64,000 bases of DNA, taken from positions 1,459,805-1,523,804 of the forward strand of contig JBAXHT010000001.1 in assembly GCA_037138755.1 (NCBI GenBank), in the 5' to 3' direction. Positions within the stretch are counted from its first letter, which is position 1; every line of letters starts with the position of its first letter. Shown here in pieces: positions 23,983-35,067 of the stretch. This DNA is from Armatimonadota bacterium. Its GTDB lineage: Bacteria; Armatimonadota; Fimbriimonadia; Fimbriimonadales; Fimbriimonadaceae. Under the pieces are notes generated by a model. The model did not search any database and was not told the origin of the DNA. It was given only the letters and a program-made list of their open reading frames with translations. The translations under genes were made by a program, and so were the position numbers.

Positions 23983-24435
23983 CTAAACTTCAGCAAACTC
24001 TCCCGGCAACTGCAACTCGAGAAACTGCTTCTCGAATGGACCAGTCAATCGATCTGAGGTGATCATCAGCAAGGCAATAGTTCGGTTCAAAAACGGCGAG
24101 TAGGAGAGCATGATTCGGTCTTCACCCCTCGCCCACTCCCACACGGTCTGGCCCGACCGCTTGACAATCCATCCGTTGGAACCAAGTTTGGAAGTCCACT
24201 CTCCGCAGAGTGTCTTGAGTTCACTTTTTGAGTCACGCGCAATGGTGTAACTAGCCAGGCTGCCGTCTTTGCTCCATTGCTTTTCTGAAGGGACAGGAAG
24301 AGCGAGCAGCTCTTCAATCGGAATGCGGGTGTAACTTGCGACCGCCGCGACTCGATGCTCTTTGATCGTCCCAAAGAGCACGATCACAAAGAAGCAAACA
24401 GTACACCCAACGAGGAAACGGTAAACGTTCTTCAT
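23983..24435 (-). CDS. Hypothetical single-pass membrane protein
   Basis: The protein has 150 residues. An N-terminal membrane helix (FLVGCTVCFFVIVLFGTI) is followed by an outside domain with WTSKLGSNGWIVKRSG and DRIMLSYSPFLNRTIALLMI. I do not recognise a family. It lies upstream of the gene at 23525 in the same orientation (17 bases apart), and diverges from the groES promoter region. Confidence 0.6.
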   Translation of the reverse strand: MKNVYRFLVGCTVCFFVIVLFGTIKEHRVAAVASYTRIPIEELLALPVPSEKQWSKDGSLASYTIARDSKSELKTLCGEWTSKLGSNGWIVKRSGQTVWEWARGEDRIMLSYSPFLNRTIALLMITSDRLTGPFEKQFLELQLPGEFAEV

Positions 24436-24577
24436 GGGTTTTCAGTGATGATGGATACGGAGGCTATACATGCTCCGGTTCCACGCCGGGCCAAAAGGTC
24501 CCGGTTCTCAGTATGAGTTCGTTAACCCAAACTCTCGGCGCAACGCCTCAAACCCGCCAGGCGTAGAAGCCAATGGG

Positions 24578-24583
24578 TATAAT
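24578..24583 (+). promoter_or_regulatory. groES promoter -10 box (TATAAT)
   Basis: A consensus TATAAT abuts the CIRCE operator directly. No clear -35 was found about 17 bases upstream. Confidence 0.6.
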
Positions 24584-24610
24584 TTAGCAATCTCGGCAGG
24601 CGAGTGCTAA
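24584..24610 (+). promoter_or_regulatory. CIRCE operator (HrcA binding site)
   Basis: TTAGCAATC-N9-GAGTGCTAA matches the consensus TTAGCACTC-N9-GAGTGCTAA with one change in the left arm. It lies just after the -10 box, so HrcA bound here would block the groES operon until heat shock. hrcA itself is not in the window. Confidence 0.92.
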
Positions 24611-24677
24611 AACCCTGCACTCCTCCTCCAGCCCACAAGGGCAGTGGAGCGCCGCCGAAACCAAAAAGAAAACGACC

Positions 24678-24968
24678 ATGGCAAACTTGAAACCACTCGG
24701 TGATAAAGTCGTCGTTGAGGTACTCGACGCAGAAGAGAAAACTGCTTCGGGAATCTACCTCCCAGACAGCGCTAAGAAGAAGCCGCAAGAAGGAACCGTC
24801 GTCGCCACTGGCAACGGACGAGTCCTCGATAACGGCGAGCGCAACACACTCAACGTCAAAGTCGGCGATAAGGTGCTCTTTAGCAAGTACGGCGGAAACG
24901 AAGTTTCCATCGAAGGCAAGGAATACACCATCCTCGACGAAGACCAAATCTACGCCGTCATTGGCTAA
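24678..24968 (+). CDS. groES: Co-chaperonin GroES
   Basis: The protein has 96 residues, the normal length. [27 protein letters not shown] split at the start of the mobile loop, [16 protein letters not shown] and [15 protein letters not shown] are family hallmarks. It caps the GroEL chamber during folding. It heads an operon with an unusual intermediate gene before groEL, under a CIRCE operator. Confidence 0.95.
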   Translation: MANLKPLGDKVVVEVLDAEEKTASGIYLPDSAKKKPQEGTVVATGNGRVLDNGERNTLNVKVGDKVLFSKYGGNEVSIEGKEYTILDEDQIYAVIG

Positions 24969-24985
24969 CTCCGCAACGAAAACTC

Positions 24986-25771
24986 ATGGCTGATTACCGC
25001 AACCTCGACGTCTGGCAACAAGGTCGGACACTTGTCACGACCGCTTACCGCTTTACCGAAGTCCTGCCCGACGCCGAAAAGGAACGGCTCACCCTGGAGA
25101 TCATTCGTGCCTCCTACGACGTCCCGGCGACCATCGCCGTGGCCGCTTGGCAAGACACCGGGAACTACAGCGAAGCCGTCGCTTCGCTGAACCGCCTCGA
25201 TACCCTCGTGGCTCTCGCCGCCGACCTCGGCTATGTCGAAGAGTTCCACACCAAGGATATCAAAGAGCGAGTCCGCGAACTGAGCCTCAAGCTCGGTTCA
25301 ATGTCCAAGCCGATGCGAACCGAGCGAACCGACCGCGAGGACCGGCCGCAACGCGACTTCAATCGCGATGATCGGCCCCAGCGAAATTTCGACCGAGACG
25401 ATCGCCCACCTCGCCGCGACTTCGGAGACCGACCTCCACGCGACTTCAATCGGGATGACCGGCCTCAGCGAAGCTTCGACCGAGACGACCGCCCACCTCG
25501 CCGCGACTACGGCGACGACCGACCTCCTCGCCGAGACGAGGGTGGCGACGATCGCCCACCACGTCGCGACGATGACGGCGGCGGACCTCCTCGACGCCCA
25601 TACGGCGGCGGTGGCGGTTTCCGACCAGGTGGCGGCGGCAGACCCGGCGGCGGTGGCGGATACGGCGGCCGACCAGGCGGTGGACGCCCAGGTGGCGGTG
25701 GTGGATTCCGACCCGGCGGTCGCCCAGGCGGCGGTGGCGGCGGATTCCGAGGCCCCCGAGATAGAGACTAA
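24986..25771 (+). CDS. Four-helix-bundle (23S rRNA IVP-like) protein with long Arg/Gly-rich disordered tail
   Basis: The protein has 261 residues. Residues 1-108 match the four-helix-bundle/S23 family: [20 protein letters not shown], then [18 protein letters not shown] and [21 protein letters not shown] divided by helix. From about 110 it is low complexity: repeats of [11 protein letters not shown] and RRDxGDDRPPR, then [17 protein letters not shown]-type RGG boxes to the end. Such tails often bind RNA or form condensates. The gene sits 17 bases after groES and 96 before groEL, so it should be heat-shock controlled. Function inferred, not known. Confidence 0.8.
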   Translation: MADYRNLDVWQQGRTLVTTAYRFTEVLPDAEKERLTLEIIRASYDVPATIAVAAWQDTGNYSEAVASLNRLDTLVALAADLGYVEEFHTKDIKERVRELSLKLGSMSKPMRTERTDREDRPQRDFNRDDRPQRNFDRDDRPPRRDFGDRPPRDFNRDDRPQRSFDRDDRPPRRDYGDDRPPRRDEGGDDRPPRRDDDGGGPPRRPYGGGGGFRPGGGGRPGGGGGYGGRPGGGRPGGGGGFRPGGRPGGGGGGFRGPRDRD

Positions 25772-25774
25772 TTC

Positions 25775-27502
<1,728 letters not shown>

Positions 27503-27523
27503 GTCAGAACCGACCACCCTTCC

Positions 27524-27559
27524 GACGGGACGAGAACCTTCTCGTCCCGTCTTCGTTTA
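27524..27559 (+). terminator. Rho-independent terminator of the groESL operon
   Basis: GACGGGACGAGAA-CC-TTCTCGTCCCGTC is a perfect 13-bp stem followed by TTCGTTTA. Confidence 0.92.
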
Positions 27560-27630
27560 TCTACGCCTCGAGTTCGATTTCTTAGTAACAAGATCGTTGA
27601 TCGGAAAGCTCGCATATTTACTAGTTTCGG

Positions 27631-27721
27631 GATTTCATTCAGTGAAATCGCTGAATAATTAAAAAGAATTTTGTCGAAAACTTAACAAAACGCGCGAGGT
27701 TTGGATTAATCTTGCAAGATT
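27631..27721. promoter_or_regulatory. AT-rich region with palindromes upstream of the PEP-CTERM gene
   Basis: GATTTCA-TTCAG-TGAAATC (27631-27649) overlaps ATTCAG/CTGAAT (27637-27656), and AATCTTGCAAGATT (27708-27721) is a perfect 14-base palindrome. They lie between the groEL terminator and the start at 27804 and may be operators. A hairpin GCGTTC/GAACGC (27741-27761) lies further down in the likely leader RNA. No standard promoter was pinned down. Confidence 0.35.
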
Positions 27722-27803
27722 CAGATTAGTAGGTCTGTTTGCGTTCGGATTTGCTGAACGCGATCGTTTGGAGGTTCCCGCGCCGATGCTGGAACAGGAA
27801 GGC

Positions 27804-30800
27804 ATGAAGAAAAAGCAATATATCGTTGATTCGAGCATTCTCTCGAACAAAACACTTTTGGTTTTAGGCTTAGCTGCGGTGGGCATGTCCCGCGCAAACG
27901 CACAGGTCAACGGCACATGGATTGGCACCGCATCTGCTAACTGGAGTGCTACTTCAAGTTGGCTCGGTGGAAACGTTGCTGATGCCGGTGGTACTGCGAC
28001 ATTCAATGACGCAACCGGTCAGACTGCAGGTTTCACTGCTACAGTTGACGTTGCGAACCGAACCCTTTCGGCGATTAACTACAACACTGGGTTTTCGACG
28101 ACCATCGCGGGAACGTTTGGCATTAACATGTCTGCGACCGGTCTCTCGTTAAACGCGACCAACACTCTCTGGTCGACCCCCTCGCTGTTCTTTACAACTG
28201 TCAACACGATCTCTGCGCCGATCAGCGGTACTGGGAACCTGACTAAAACTGGAGCAGGAAGCGTTGCCCTCACTAGCACCACGAGCTCGTTCACCGGTCA
28301 AGTCCAGGTGCTCGGAGGAACCCTTTGGGTCAACTCTGGAAACAACGCAACGTTGGGTAACGTTGCCAACGGTGTTTTGCTCGACGGTGGAACTCTTGGA
28401 ATCAACACCAGCGCACTTACCGCTTCACGAACCTGGACAATTGGTTCAAATGGTGGTGCAATCAACAACTTTGCAGCCCTGACCATGGGTGGAACGCTCA
28501 CCGGAACTGGCGCGCTTACCAAGCAAATCAGCACCGCAGGCTTGACGATTACCGCTAACGGCTCAACATTCTCAGGGCTGCTACGGTCAGATTCCGGCAC
28601 TACGACGATTAGCGGTGCCTCTGGTCAACTTGGTGCTGGTAGCAACGTCGACATCAACGCGACTGTAACCCTTGATAACACCACAAACCTTAACAATCGC
28701 CTCGCTGGAAGAAGTGTCGTCAGCCGTGGTGGAAACCTAAACCTCACCGGAAACGCCTCGGGAGCTACTTCAGAGTCCATTGGGACGTTAACCGCCCAAG
28801 GAGGTAATAGTTTCGTTACGGTGACCCCGAACGCTGCGCAGTCGAACACTTTGACAATCAACTCGCTTGCCCGAAACAACGGCGGAGGCATCTTCTTCAG
28901 GGGTGCCGGACTCGGAAATACAGCTGGTGCTGGTGTCGCAAGCGTTGTAGTTACCAACGGTCCTACGATGATCGGCGGCGGCGGAGGTGCCGGAACGACG
29001 AACCAATCGATTATCCCTTGGGTGACGTCGCTAAACGGTACATCGTCGCTTGGCGTGAACATGACGACACGCGATAGCGGTACGGGTCAACTCCGACCGT
29101 TGGGAGCAACTGAATATGCCGCGACAATTGGTGCGGCAGGCGCAACCGACAACGTCAGCATTACTGCAAACGAAGCACTTGGATCTGCAACCACAATTAA
29201 TGCGCTCCGGCTAGGCGGTTCAACAGCCGTCGCGCTGAGTGGTGCACCGCTCACCATCACGAGTGGACTCATTCTCAACGGACAAACTCTCTCCAACCTC
29301 AATACAATCTCTAACGACGTAACGGCAGGAGCAGCTGAACTGATCCTCCACACCGGCGGTCTCGGAGGTTCTACAACCCCACTTAATCTTTCGGGAGTTA
29401 TCTCTGGATCGGGCGGTCTGACGAAAATTGGCTCAGGTAGCTTGTCTCTCACAGGGAACAACACCTACACTGGCACGACGACACTAGCCGGTGGATTGAC
29501 CGTTTTAGGCACGGGGACTGTGGCAGGGGACGGCGTAACTCCGAGCGCATTCGGTCTTAGCACTTCTCCGATCAAGATGACGTCAAGCACGAGTGCAACT
29601 CGCATTTGGGCCACAGGAAACGCGGTGGTAAACCGCGACCTTGAAGTGCACCTTGGCGCAAGCTCGTTGCCGGGAATTGGAACCGCTGGTGTCAACCTCG
29701 CAGAATCTCTGACCGTTAACGGAAACATCAACCTGCTGAATACGTCCGGTTCCCCGCTCAACAACTTCCTCAACCTGGAGGGTGACGATTCTCTTTCCAA
29801 CGGTGTGACACTCAATGGTGTGGTTTCCGGCCAAGGTGGCTTGAGAACCAGCTTCGGATCGTACAACATCCTCAACGGGGCAAATACCTACAGCGGTGGA
29901 ACACAGATTGGATTGAGTAATTTTGGCCTCACTTCCGGCACCGGACTGAACCAGTTCGTCCAGGGCGATGTTTGGGAAGCAGGCACCGATAGTGCCTTTG
30001 GAACAGGCACAATTTGGGCGACAACTAGCTCAGTTTCCGGCTTCGCCGGACCAGGATTGGGCACAATCATGGCACGAGGCGGTGCCAGAACATTCGGTAA
30101 CCGAGTAGAAGTCACTTCAGGAATGATCAACCTATCGGGTACGAACCCAATGACGTTCACTGGAGCTTGGGAGCTCAACGGTGGCGCAGCAAACGGGTCA
30201 GTGATCCAAGTTGGAGCAACTTCACCAACTACAATTAGTGGTGTGGTATCTCGGGGTAGTTTGATCAAGTCCGGGGCTGGAACTTTGACCCTTAGTGGAA
30301 GCAACCAGTACACCGGCCAAACGATCATTCGTGAGGGAACGCTCAGCGTGAGCACGATCGGAAACGGTGGAACATTTGGAAACCTCGGAGGAGCCCCATC
30401 GTCCGCAAGCTATCTGACTCTTTCAGGAAACGCTGCCGGAAACACCGGTTCGCTTAGATACACCGGAGCAGGCGAAACAACGAACCGAAATCTTGCTATG
30501 GCAGGAAGTGGTGGTACGATCGACGCTTCAGGATCTGGGGCGCTGGTCTTCGGTTCAACGAACTCGATTACTCAAAACACTCCAATCGGAAGCGGTTCGA
30601 TCACTGGTCTTACGTTCAACTCGGGCAGCAACGTGGTCTCTGTTGGAACAACCTTTGCAAGCCAAATGGTTGTTGGGTCGACCGTAACGGGTAACACGAA
30701 CATTCCGGCAAATACAACGATCACGGAGGTTGGAGCGAACTTCATTCGATTGAGCAACAACGCAACGGCTGGTGGCGCAGCCCAATCTCTAACATTGACA

Positions 30801-31574
30801 TTCCCATCTCTGATGCCAAGGACCCTCACACTAACCGGTTCAAACACCGATCTGAACACGCTGAATCTGAGCCTTGGTAATCAGGGAACGAGCCTTACAT
30901 CCGCCCTGGTTAAAAACGGAACTGGTACATGGAATCTCACTGGAGCGAGCACCTACACAGGTGGAACCACCATCAACGCTGGCAAGCTCTTCGTCAACGA
31001 CACCATCAGCGGCACGACTTCCGGTCTCGGAGTTGGCGCGGTGACGATGAACGGTGGAACACTCGGCGGAAACGGTTCCGTTCGCGGAAACCTTACAGTC
31101 AACAGCGGTGCCGCAGTTGCTCCTGGCAATAGCCCTGGAATCTTGAGCGTGTTCGGGAACGTCACGATGAATTCCGGCTCGGCGTTTAACGTTGAGCTGA
31201 ACGGAACCACGCCAGGAACCGGCTACGATCAGTTGGTCGTTTCAGGAACAACGACCCTAAACAACGCTACGCTTAACTTGTCGGGAATTGCGCCAAACAC
31301 GGCACTCTCAGACTTGTTCTTCATCGTAAGCAACACGGGAGCGGGCGCAGTCAGCGGGACATTCAATGGACTTGCTGAAGGAGCTACCGTCAGCTGGTTG
31401 GTCGGTGCAGATACGTTCACCGGAAAGATCACCTATCTTGGTGACTTCGGAACAAATTCGATCACCGGAGGAAACGATATCCTGATCACTAACGTCGTTC
31501 CTGAGCCTGGCACCTTCGCCGCAATCGGTCTAGGTCTTGCTGCTCTGGCTCGCCGACGACGAAAGAACGCCTAA
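27804..31574 (+). CDS. PEP-CTERM protein with autotransporter-associated beta-strand repeats
   Basis: The protein has 1256 residues. A signal (SNKTLLVLGLAAVGMSRANA) ends near residue 33. Repeats of the autotransporter-associated type recur: LTKTGAGSVALTSTTSSFTG, LTKIGSGSLSLTGNNTYTG, LIKSGAGTLTLSGSNQYTG, LVKNGTGTWNLTGASTYTG. The C-terminus is VPEPGTFAAIGLGLAALARRRRK, a complete PEP-CTERM sorting signal (PEP, helix, basic tail) for an exosortase. There is no autotransporter barrel domain. It is likely a large surface or matrix protein of beta-helical shape. ATG 27804 has a strong ribosome site (AGGAAGG); an in-frame TTG at 27768 lies upstream. Confidence 0.87.
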   Translation: MKKKQYIVDSSILSNKTLLVLGLAAVGMSRANAQVNGTWIGTASANWSATSSWLGGNVADAGGTATFNDATGQTAGFTATVDVANRTLSAINYNTGFSTTIAGTFGINMSATGLSLNATNTLWSTPSLFFTTVNTISAPISGTGNLTKTGAGSVALTSTTSSFTGQVQVLGGTLWVNSGNNATLGNVANGVLLDGGTLGINTSALTASRTWTIGSNGGAINNFAALTMGGTLTGTGALTKQISTAGLTITANGSTFSGLLRSDSGTTTISGASGQLGAGSNVDINATVTLDNTTNLNNRLAGRSVVSRGGNLNLTGNASGATSESIGTLTAQGGNSFVTVTPNAAQSNTLTINSLARNNGGGIFFRGAGLGNTAGAGVASVVVTNGPTMIGGGGGAGTTNQSIIPWVTSLNGTSSLGVNMTTRDSGTGQLRPLGATEYAATIGAAGATDNVSITANEALGSATTINALRLGGSTAVALSGAPLTITSGLILNGQTLSNLNTISNDVTAGAAELILHTGGLGGSTTPLNLSGVISGSGGLTKIGSGSLSLTGNNTYTGTTTLAGGLTVLGTGTVAGDGVTPSAFGLSTSPIKMTSSTSATRIWATGNAVVNRDLEVHLGASSLPGIGTAGVNLAESLTVNGNINLLNTSGSPLNNFLNLEGDDSLSNGVTLNGVVSGQGGLRTSFGSYNILNGANTYSGGTQIGLSNFGLTSGTGLNQFVQGDVWEAGTDSAFGTGTIWATTSSVSGFAGPGLGTIMARGGARTFGNRVEVTSGMINLSGTNPMTFTGAWELNGGAANGSVIQVGATSPTTISGVVSRGSLIKSGAGTLTLSGSNQYTGQTIIREGTLSVSTIGNGGTFGNLGGAPSSASYLTLSGNAAGNTGSLRYTGAGETTNRNLAMAGSGGTIDASGSGALVFGSTNSITQNTPIGSGSITGLTFNSGSNVVSVGTTFASQMVVGSTVTGNTNIPANTTITEVGANFIRLSNNATAGGAAQSLTLTFPSLMPRTLTLTGSNTDLNTLNLSLGNQGTSLTSALVKNGTGTWNLTGASTYTGGTTINAGKLFVNDTISGTTSGLGVGAVTMNGGTLGGNGSVRGNLTVNSGAAVAPGNSPGILSVFGNVTMNSGSAFNVELNGTTPGTGYDQLVVSGTTTLNNATLNLSGIAPNTALSDLFFIVSNTGAGAVSGTFNGLAEGATVSWLVGADTFTGKITYLGDFGTNSITGGNDILITNVVPEPGTFAAIGLGLAALARRRRKNA

Positions 31575-31592
31575 CACGCGTCTCACAGAGCC

Positions 31593-31630
31593 AGTGCCCT
31601 CGATCCATAGATCGAGGGCACTTTTGTTTT
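31593..31630 (+). terminator. Rho-independent terminator
   Basis: GTGCCCTCGATC-CATA-GATCGAGGGCAC is a perfect 12-bp stem followed by TTTTGTTTT. Confidence 0.93.
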
Positions 31631-31818
31631 CTTGATTCAGGTCAGCAAGGTGCCCACAATTTCACACGAGAACTTTTCTGGAACCGACCTATCCCGGAAG
31701 GCGTTAGAAACATCATAGGGCTCCAAACAAGAGAGTCCGACATAGCAAGAACCTCCCAATCCCTCGGCGGCCGCGAACAAGCCAAAACGCGGTCGTCTTT
31801 TTTCTGTCCAAGATTCCG

Positions 31819-31826
31819 TATAAAAT
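31819..31826 (+). promoter_or_regulatory. Leaderless-type -10 box (TATAAAAT)
   Basis: TATAAAAT ends six bases before the ATG at 31833 with no Shine-Dalgarno sequence. The preceding 31631-31818 holds no gene I support. Confidence 0.45.
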
Positions 31827-31832
31827 AGCCAG

Positions 31833-32735
31833 ATGAACCGAGTATTGATCGCCTTGTTAGCGGTGACCCTGACCGCTTGCGCTCCTGCCAAGCCCGAGCC
31901 TCGGGCCGCCGGGCGATACATTGACAAAATCACGGTTGCCGAAAAGCCACGCGACTACATCCTCCAGGTTCCGAAGGGATACGACCACACCAAACCAACC
32001 CCGGTCGTCATCGCACTTCATGGTCTCACGAGCAACAAATTCGATTTCGAGAGAATCCTTCATCTCAAAGACGAATGCGATAAAGCCGGCTTTATTCTTG
32101 CGGTCCCGGACGGTCTGCCCGACAACTTTCGAGGCTGGAACGCCGGATTCTTCAAGATGGCAGGCGACAAAGCCGACGTCGAATTTATCAAGACAATCCT
32201 GGATCGAATAGAGGGTGAGTTCAACATCGACAAGAAACGCGAGTACGTCTTCGGTCACTCTAACGGCGCAATGATGAGCTACTACCTCGGCTCGGTAATG
32301 GGCGACCGCTTAGCCGCGGTTGCGGGTATCTCTGGCACAGTCGGTCTTCCAGCAAATGGTGGACTAGATACAATTCCGGCTCCCAAATCCCAAGTCTCAG
32401 TCCTGTTGATCCACGGAAAACAAGACAACGTCGTCGTCTACAAGCGAGGGATGAAAGCCATGCTGCAGAGCATGGGAGCCGATGAAAGCGCGGAATGGTG
32501 GGCCAACAAGTTTGGCCTTCCTGTAAAAGCCGAGACGGTCGAGTACAAGAAGGACCAGGCCACCATGCGTCAGTTTGGAAAAACCGACAAGGGAGCCGAA
32601 GTCACCCTCATCTCCTCGGAGAACGGAACTCACGAGATTTTCGGCGGCTGGTACGCCGCGGGCCGTGAATCCAAGAGTGGAATCCTCGCCTGGGACGAGA
32701 TCTGGAAGTTCTTCCAAGACCACCCTAAGCAGTGA
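31833..32735 (+). CDS. Alpha/beta-hydrolase esterase (PHB-depolymerase/feruloyl-esterase-like), lipoprotein
   Basis: The protein has 300 residues. A lipoprotein signal ends LLAVTLTAC (Cys16). VVIALHGLTSN is the oxyanion strand, VFGHSNGAMMSYYL carries the GxSxG nucleophile Ser, LIHGKQDNVVVY precedes the acid, and ENGTHEIFGGW contains the late His. This layout matches polyhydroxybutyrate depolymerase and feruloyl-esterase-type enzymes that act on polymers outside the cell. It overlaps the DUF1905 gene (32732) by four bases. Confidence 0.8.
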   Translation: MNRVLIALLAVTLTACAPAKPEPRAAGRYIDKITVAEKPRDYILQVPKGYDHTKPTPVVIALHGLTSNKFDFERILHLKDECDKAGFILAVPDGLPDNFRGWNAGFFKMAGDKADVEFIKTILDRIEGEFNIDKKREYVFGHSNGAMMSYYLGSVMGDRLAAVAGISGTVGLPANGGLDTIPAPKSQVSVLLIHGKQDNVVVYKRGMKAMLQSMGADESAEWWANKFGLPVKAETVEYKKDQATMRQFGKTDKGAEVTLISSENGTHEIFGGWYAAGRESKSGILAWDEIWKFFQDHPKQ

Positions 32736-33028
32736 TCAAATTCCAAGCTGAGCTCTGGATATGGCGCGCAGAGAACGGCGTTGGGTGGCACTTCCTGACT
32801 CTGCCCGAAGCTGCGCGAGATGCGCTGAAAGCCAGCATCAAAGGAACTCCGAAGAAGGGCTTTGGCTCGGTGAAAGTCAATGTCACGATAGGGAAGACAG
32901 ACTTTCAAACCTCTCTGTTTCCCGCAAAGGAATATGGAAGTTATCTGCTGCCGGTTAAGGCTACGGTGAGAAAGGCGGGAAAGTTGGTCGCAGGTGACTT
33001 GGTTGCGGTAACCCTAGAAGTCGTTTAG
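32732..33028 (+). CDS. DUF1905 domain protein
   Basis: The protein has 98 residues starting at GTG 32732. FQAELWIWRAENGVGWHFLTLP, split at Trp, plus GFGSVKVNVTIGKTDFQTSLFP and GSYLLPVKATVRKA follow the DUF1905 pattern of small beta-barrel proteins with no proven function. It overlaps the stop of the esterase gene (GTGA) and its 3' end overlaps the crp-like gene on the other strand by 15 bases. Confidence 0.8.
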   Translation: MIKFQAELWIWRAENGVGWHFLTLPEAARDALKASIKGTPKKGFGSVKVNVTIGKTDFQTSLFPAKEYGSYLLPVKATVRKAGKLVAGDLVAVTLEVV

Positions 33029-33718
33029 ATCGCCTCGGATGACAAGGAAACCCTTCACGACGTCCACAGGCCCTCCGCTCGCCTTCCACTTGGCAAGCGT
33101 TGCGCTCACCGCTTCGCGGTTTGAGCCGATTAGGTCGGCAAGCTCTGCATGGGTGAGTTTGATGTTAACAAACTCCCGCCCCGACTTGGTCTGGCCGGGA
33201 AACTGCTTGGCGAGACGCTGAACGAGTTTCGCAAGGCGTTGCGCAACTGTGAGGAACAGCACGTCCTGCATCTGATTGATGATTTGAGAACGTCGTTCAC
33301 GGACAAGCTTGGAGACGGCAAAAACCATTTCCGGCTTGGAGAGAATTAGCTGTTTCAGTGTTTCCAAAGGAACAGCGTAGAGCACGCAGAAGCCAATCGC
33401 TTCGGCGCTCTCGCCAAAAGCAAGCTCGTTCTCGAACAAGTCGATGTCGCCGATCAGCTCGCCGGGCTTGAGGATTCCGACCGTTAGTCGCTTCCCCTGC
33501 GAGTTAGTCGACACAATGCGGACATTGCCTTCTTTGATCAGATAAGCGTGAGTGTGTTTCACCCCGCTCATGCAGATGTGATTGTTCCGCCCGAATTCCA
33601 CCAAGCGGCTCTCGTGTACGAGTAAAGTCAGATCTTCCGCGCCCAGTGACTTGAACAGATCGAAGTTCCGAAGAACCCACAATCTTCGATCGGGAGCCAG
33701 AACTTGCGAAGCACTCAT
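33014..33718 (-). CDS. Crp/Fnr family transcription regulator
   Basis: The protein has 234 residues from ATG 33718. Residues about 15-140 form a cyclic-nucleotide-binding fold (LKPGELIGDIDLF and EFGRNNHICMSG). The C-terminal winged helix includes LTHAELADLIGSNREAVSATL, a good Crp-type recognition region. There are no Cys clusters, so it is not an Fnr-type oxygen sensor. Targets unknown. ATG 33718 follows a TAAATT box by seven bases. A longer start at 33769 would overlap the CE15 gene. Confidence 0.85.
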   Translation of the reverse strand: MSASQVLAPDRRLWVLRNFDLFKSLGAEDLTLLVHESRLVEFGRNNHICMSGVKHTHAYLIKEGNVRIVSTNSQGKRLTVGILKPGELIGDIDLFENELAFGESAEAIGFCVLYAVPLETLKQLILSKPEMVFAVSKLVRERRSQIINQMQDVLFLTVAQRLAKLVQRLAKQFPGQTKSGREFVNIKLTHAELADLIGSNREAVSATLAKWKASGGPVDVVKGFLVIRGDLNDF

Positions 33719-33744
33719 TGCTATCAATTTACGCCATCGATTGA

Positions 33745-35040
33745 CTACCTGTCCCAGTAGCGCGCGCAAAAGTCGAAGAAGATGGGGAAGTTTGGAACGT
33801 TTGTGTGTCCGCCAGTGTGTCCGCTAAAAGCGAGTTCGCCGCCGACCGCTGGCACCCCTTCTCGGGGCAACTCCGACACAGAAAGTCCCTTCTTACCTAG
33901 CTGTTCCCAAGCAGGAGAGGCCAGTTTGGTCGCCATAAAAGTTCCCATCAGATCGATCCAAATCCCTTCCACCTGCGGTGATCCGATTCCGACAAACGTT
34001 GGACGAGGGGCACATAGAGCCAAGAGCTGGTGGGCGTCGACTGGCATATCGCCGGGAGTCAGCGGCCCTGCATATTTGACATAGTTACCCGCCATCCAGT
34101 GGTACTCGCCGCTGCTTGCGACATTCTCGACGGTCTCGCCATTATCGCGTCGCCAGATCTTGATGCCGCCTTGCCCGGATGAACCGATGAGGGCCGTCCC
34201 AAATCGCTGGTCATAGGCCATGGTCACCGCCACCGCTTTGCCGTAGCGCGAGATGCCTTCTATCGCAACCTTCTTGGCGTCAATCTTTGGGTTCTTTGTG
34301 AAGAGGTCAAGGCATCGTCTGGCTCCCCAGGCCCAGGCTTTCAGTGCTCCCCAGTCGTCTGGCTTCCGAGCTTGGCCCTTGTTAACCAATCCAATGATGC
34401 CTCGGTTGAGTCCACCTCCGTTATCTGCTTGGACCGAGTTTGGATCAAGGATTGCAAATCCCCACCCCCGCTTGATCGCGTCAACTTGCCAAGCCGGTGG
34501 AGGTGGCGGCGCAACCGGAGCCGAGCCAGGGCGCCGGGGAAAGATGAAGCCGAACTCGAGGATCACCGGAGACTTCCGCTTGGTCTCGACTGGCAAGGTC
34601 AGAGTGAGTTGAATGTCAACTTTGATCTCAGGACAGGATCTGTTATCGACATGCCCAACAAGCTTTTGCGAGGTCGCCTTGGCTCCGGAAAAGTCTTTCT
34701 CCTCGCTAGAGATGACCTCCCAGGTGACTCCCGGGGTCTTCTTGGGGGTGCGGCCGTAAATCTCGCGGTCGAGCAACTCGGTGATTTCGGCCCTTCGCCG
34801 AATCCAATCGGCTCTCGTTTTTACAGTGCGACCGTTGTTAAAGGTGAGCAACGCCGGGATGTTGGGATTAGGGTTGGACTTCGCTTCGTCCGTATTCGCA
34901 AAGTTTGGGTTCTTAGGATTCATCCCGTCTTTACCGGGTCTCAATCGTTCGATTCCAAGCTCTTTCAGAAGCCTTGCGTGGTCTTCTTGGGCGGAAATTG
35001 GGGGCGGAATCTGACCGAGCATAACGGCGAGGAACGACAT
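33745..35040 (-). CDS. Glucuronoyl esterase-like enzyme (carbohydrate esterase family 15 type)
   Basis: The protein has 431 residues. A signal-like N-terminus (MSFLAVMLGQIPPPISA) precedes the hydrolase. The motif IEGISRYGKAVAVT matches the GCSRxGK nucleophile loop of CE15 with Ile for Cys, and FSGHTGGHTN near the end supplies the catalytic His. CE15 enzymes cut the ester between lignin and glucuronic acid of xylan. The flanking sequence (GRTVKTRADWIRRRAEI) is also family-like. Together with GH9 and other esterases it suggests plant-cell-wall degradation. Confidence 0.8.
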   Translation of the reverse strand: MSFLAVMLGQIPPPISAQEDHARLLKELGIERLRPGKDGMNPKNPNFANTDEAKSNPNPNIPALLTFNNGRTVKTRADWIRRRAEITELLDREIYGRTPKKTPGVTWEVISSEEKDFSGAKATSQKLVGHVDNRSCPEIKVDIQLTLTLPVETKRKSPVILEFGFIFPRRPGSAPVAPPPPPAWQVDAIKRGWGFAILDPNSVQADNGGGLNRGIIGLVNKGQARKPDDWGALKAWAWGARRCLDLFTKNPKIDAKKVAIEGISRYGKAVAVTMAYDQRFGTALIGSSGQGGIKIWRRDNGETVENVASSGEYHWMAGNYVKYAGPLTPGDMPVDAHQLLALCAPRPTFVGIGSPQVEGIWIDLMGTFMATKLASPAWEQLGKKGLSVSELPREGVPAVGGELAFSGHTGGHTNVPNFPIFFDFCARYWDR

Positions 35041-35067
35041 GAAATCAGCTTAGCCGATAGCCGCAGG

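Noticed and set aside
27552-27803. Riboswitch (for example c-di-GMP type) upstream of the PEP-CTERM gene
   Set aside because: Hairpins are present but no conserved riboswitch core could be matched by eye.
31637-31933. Leftward open frame after the PEP-CTERM gene
   Set aside because: It overlaps the start of the esterase lipoprotein and has no start signal or recognisable sequence.
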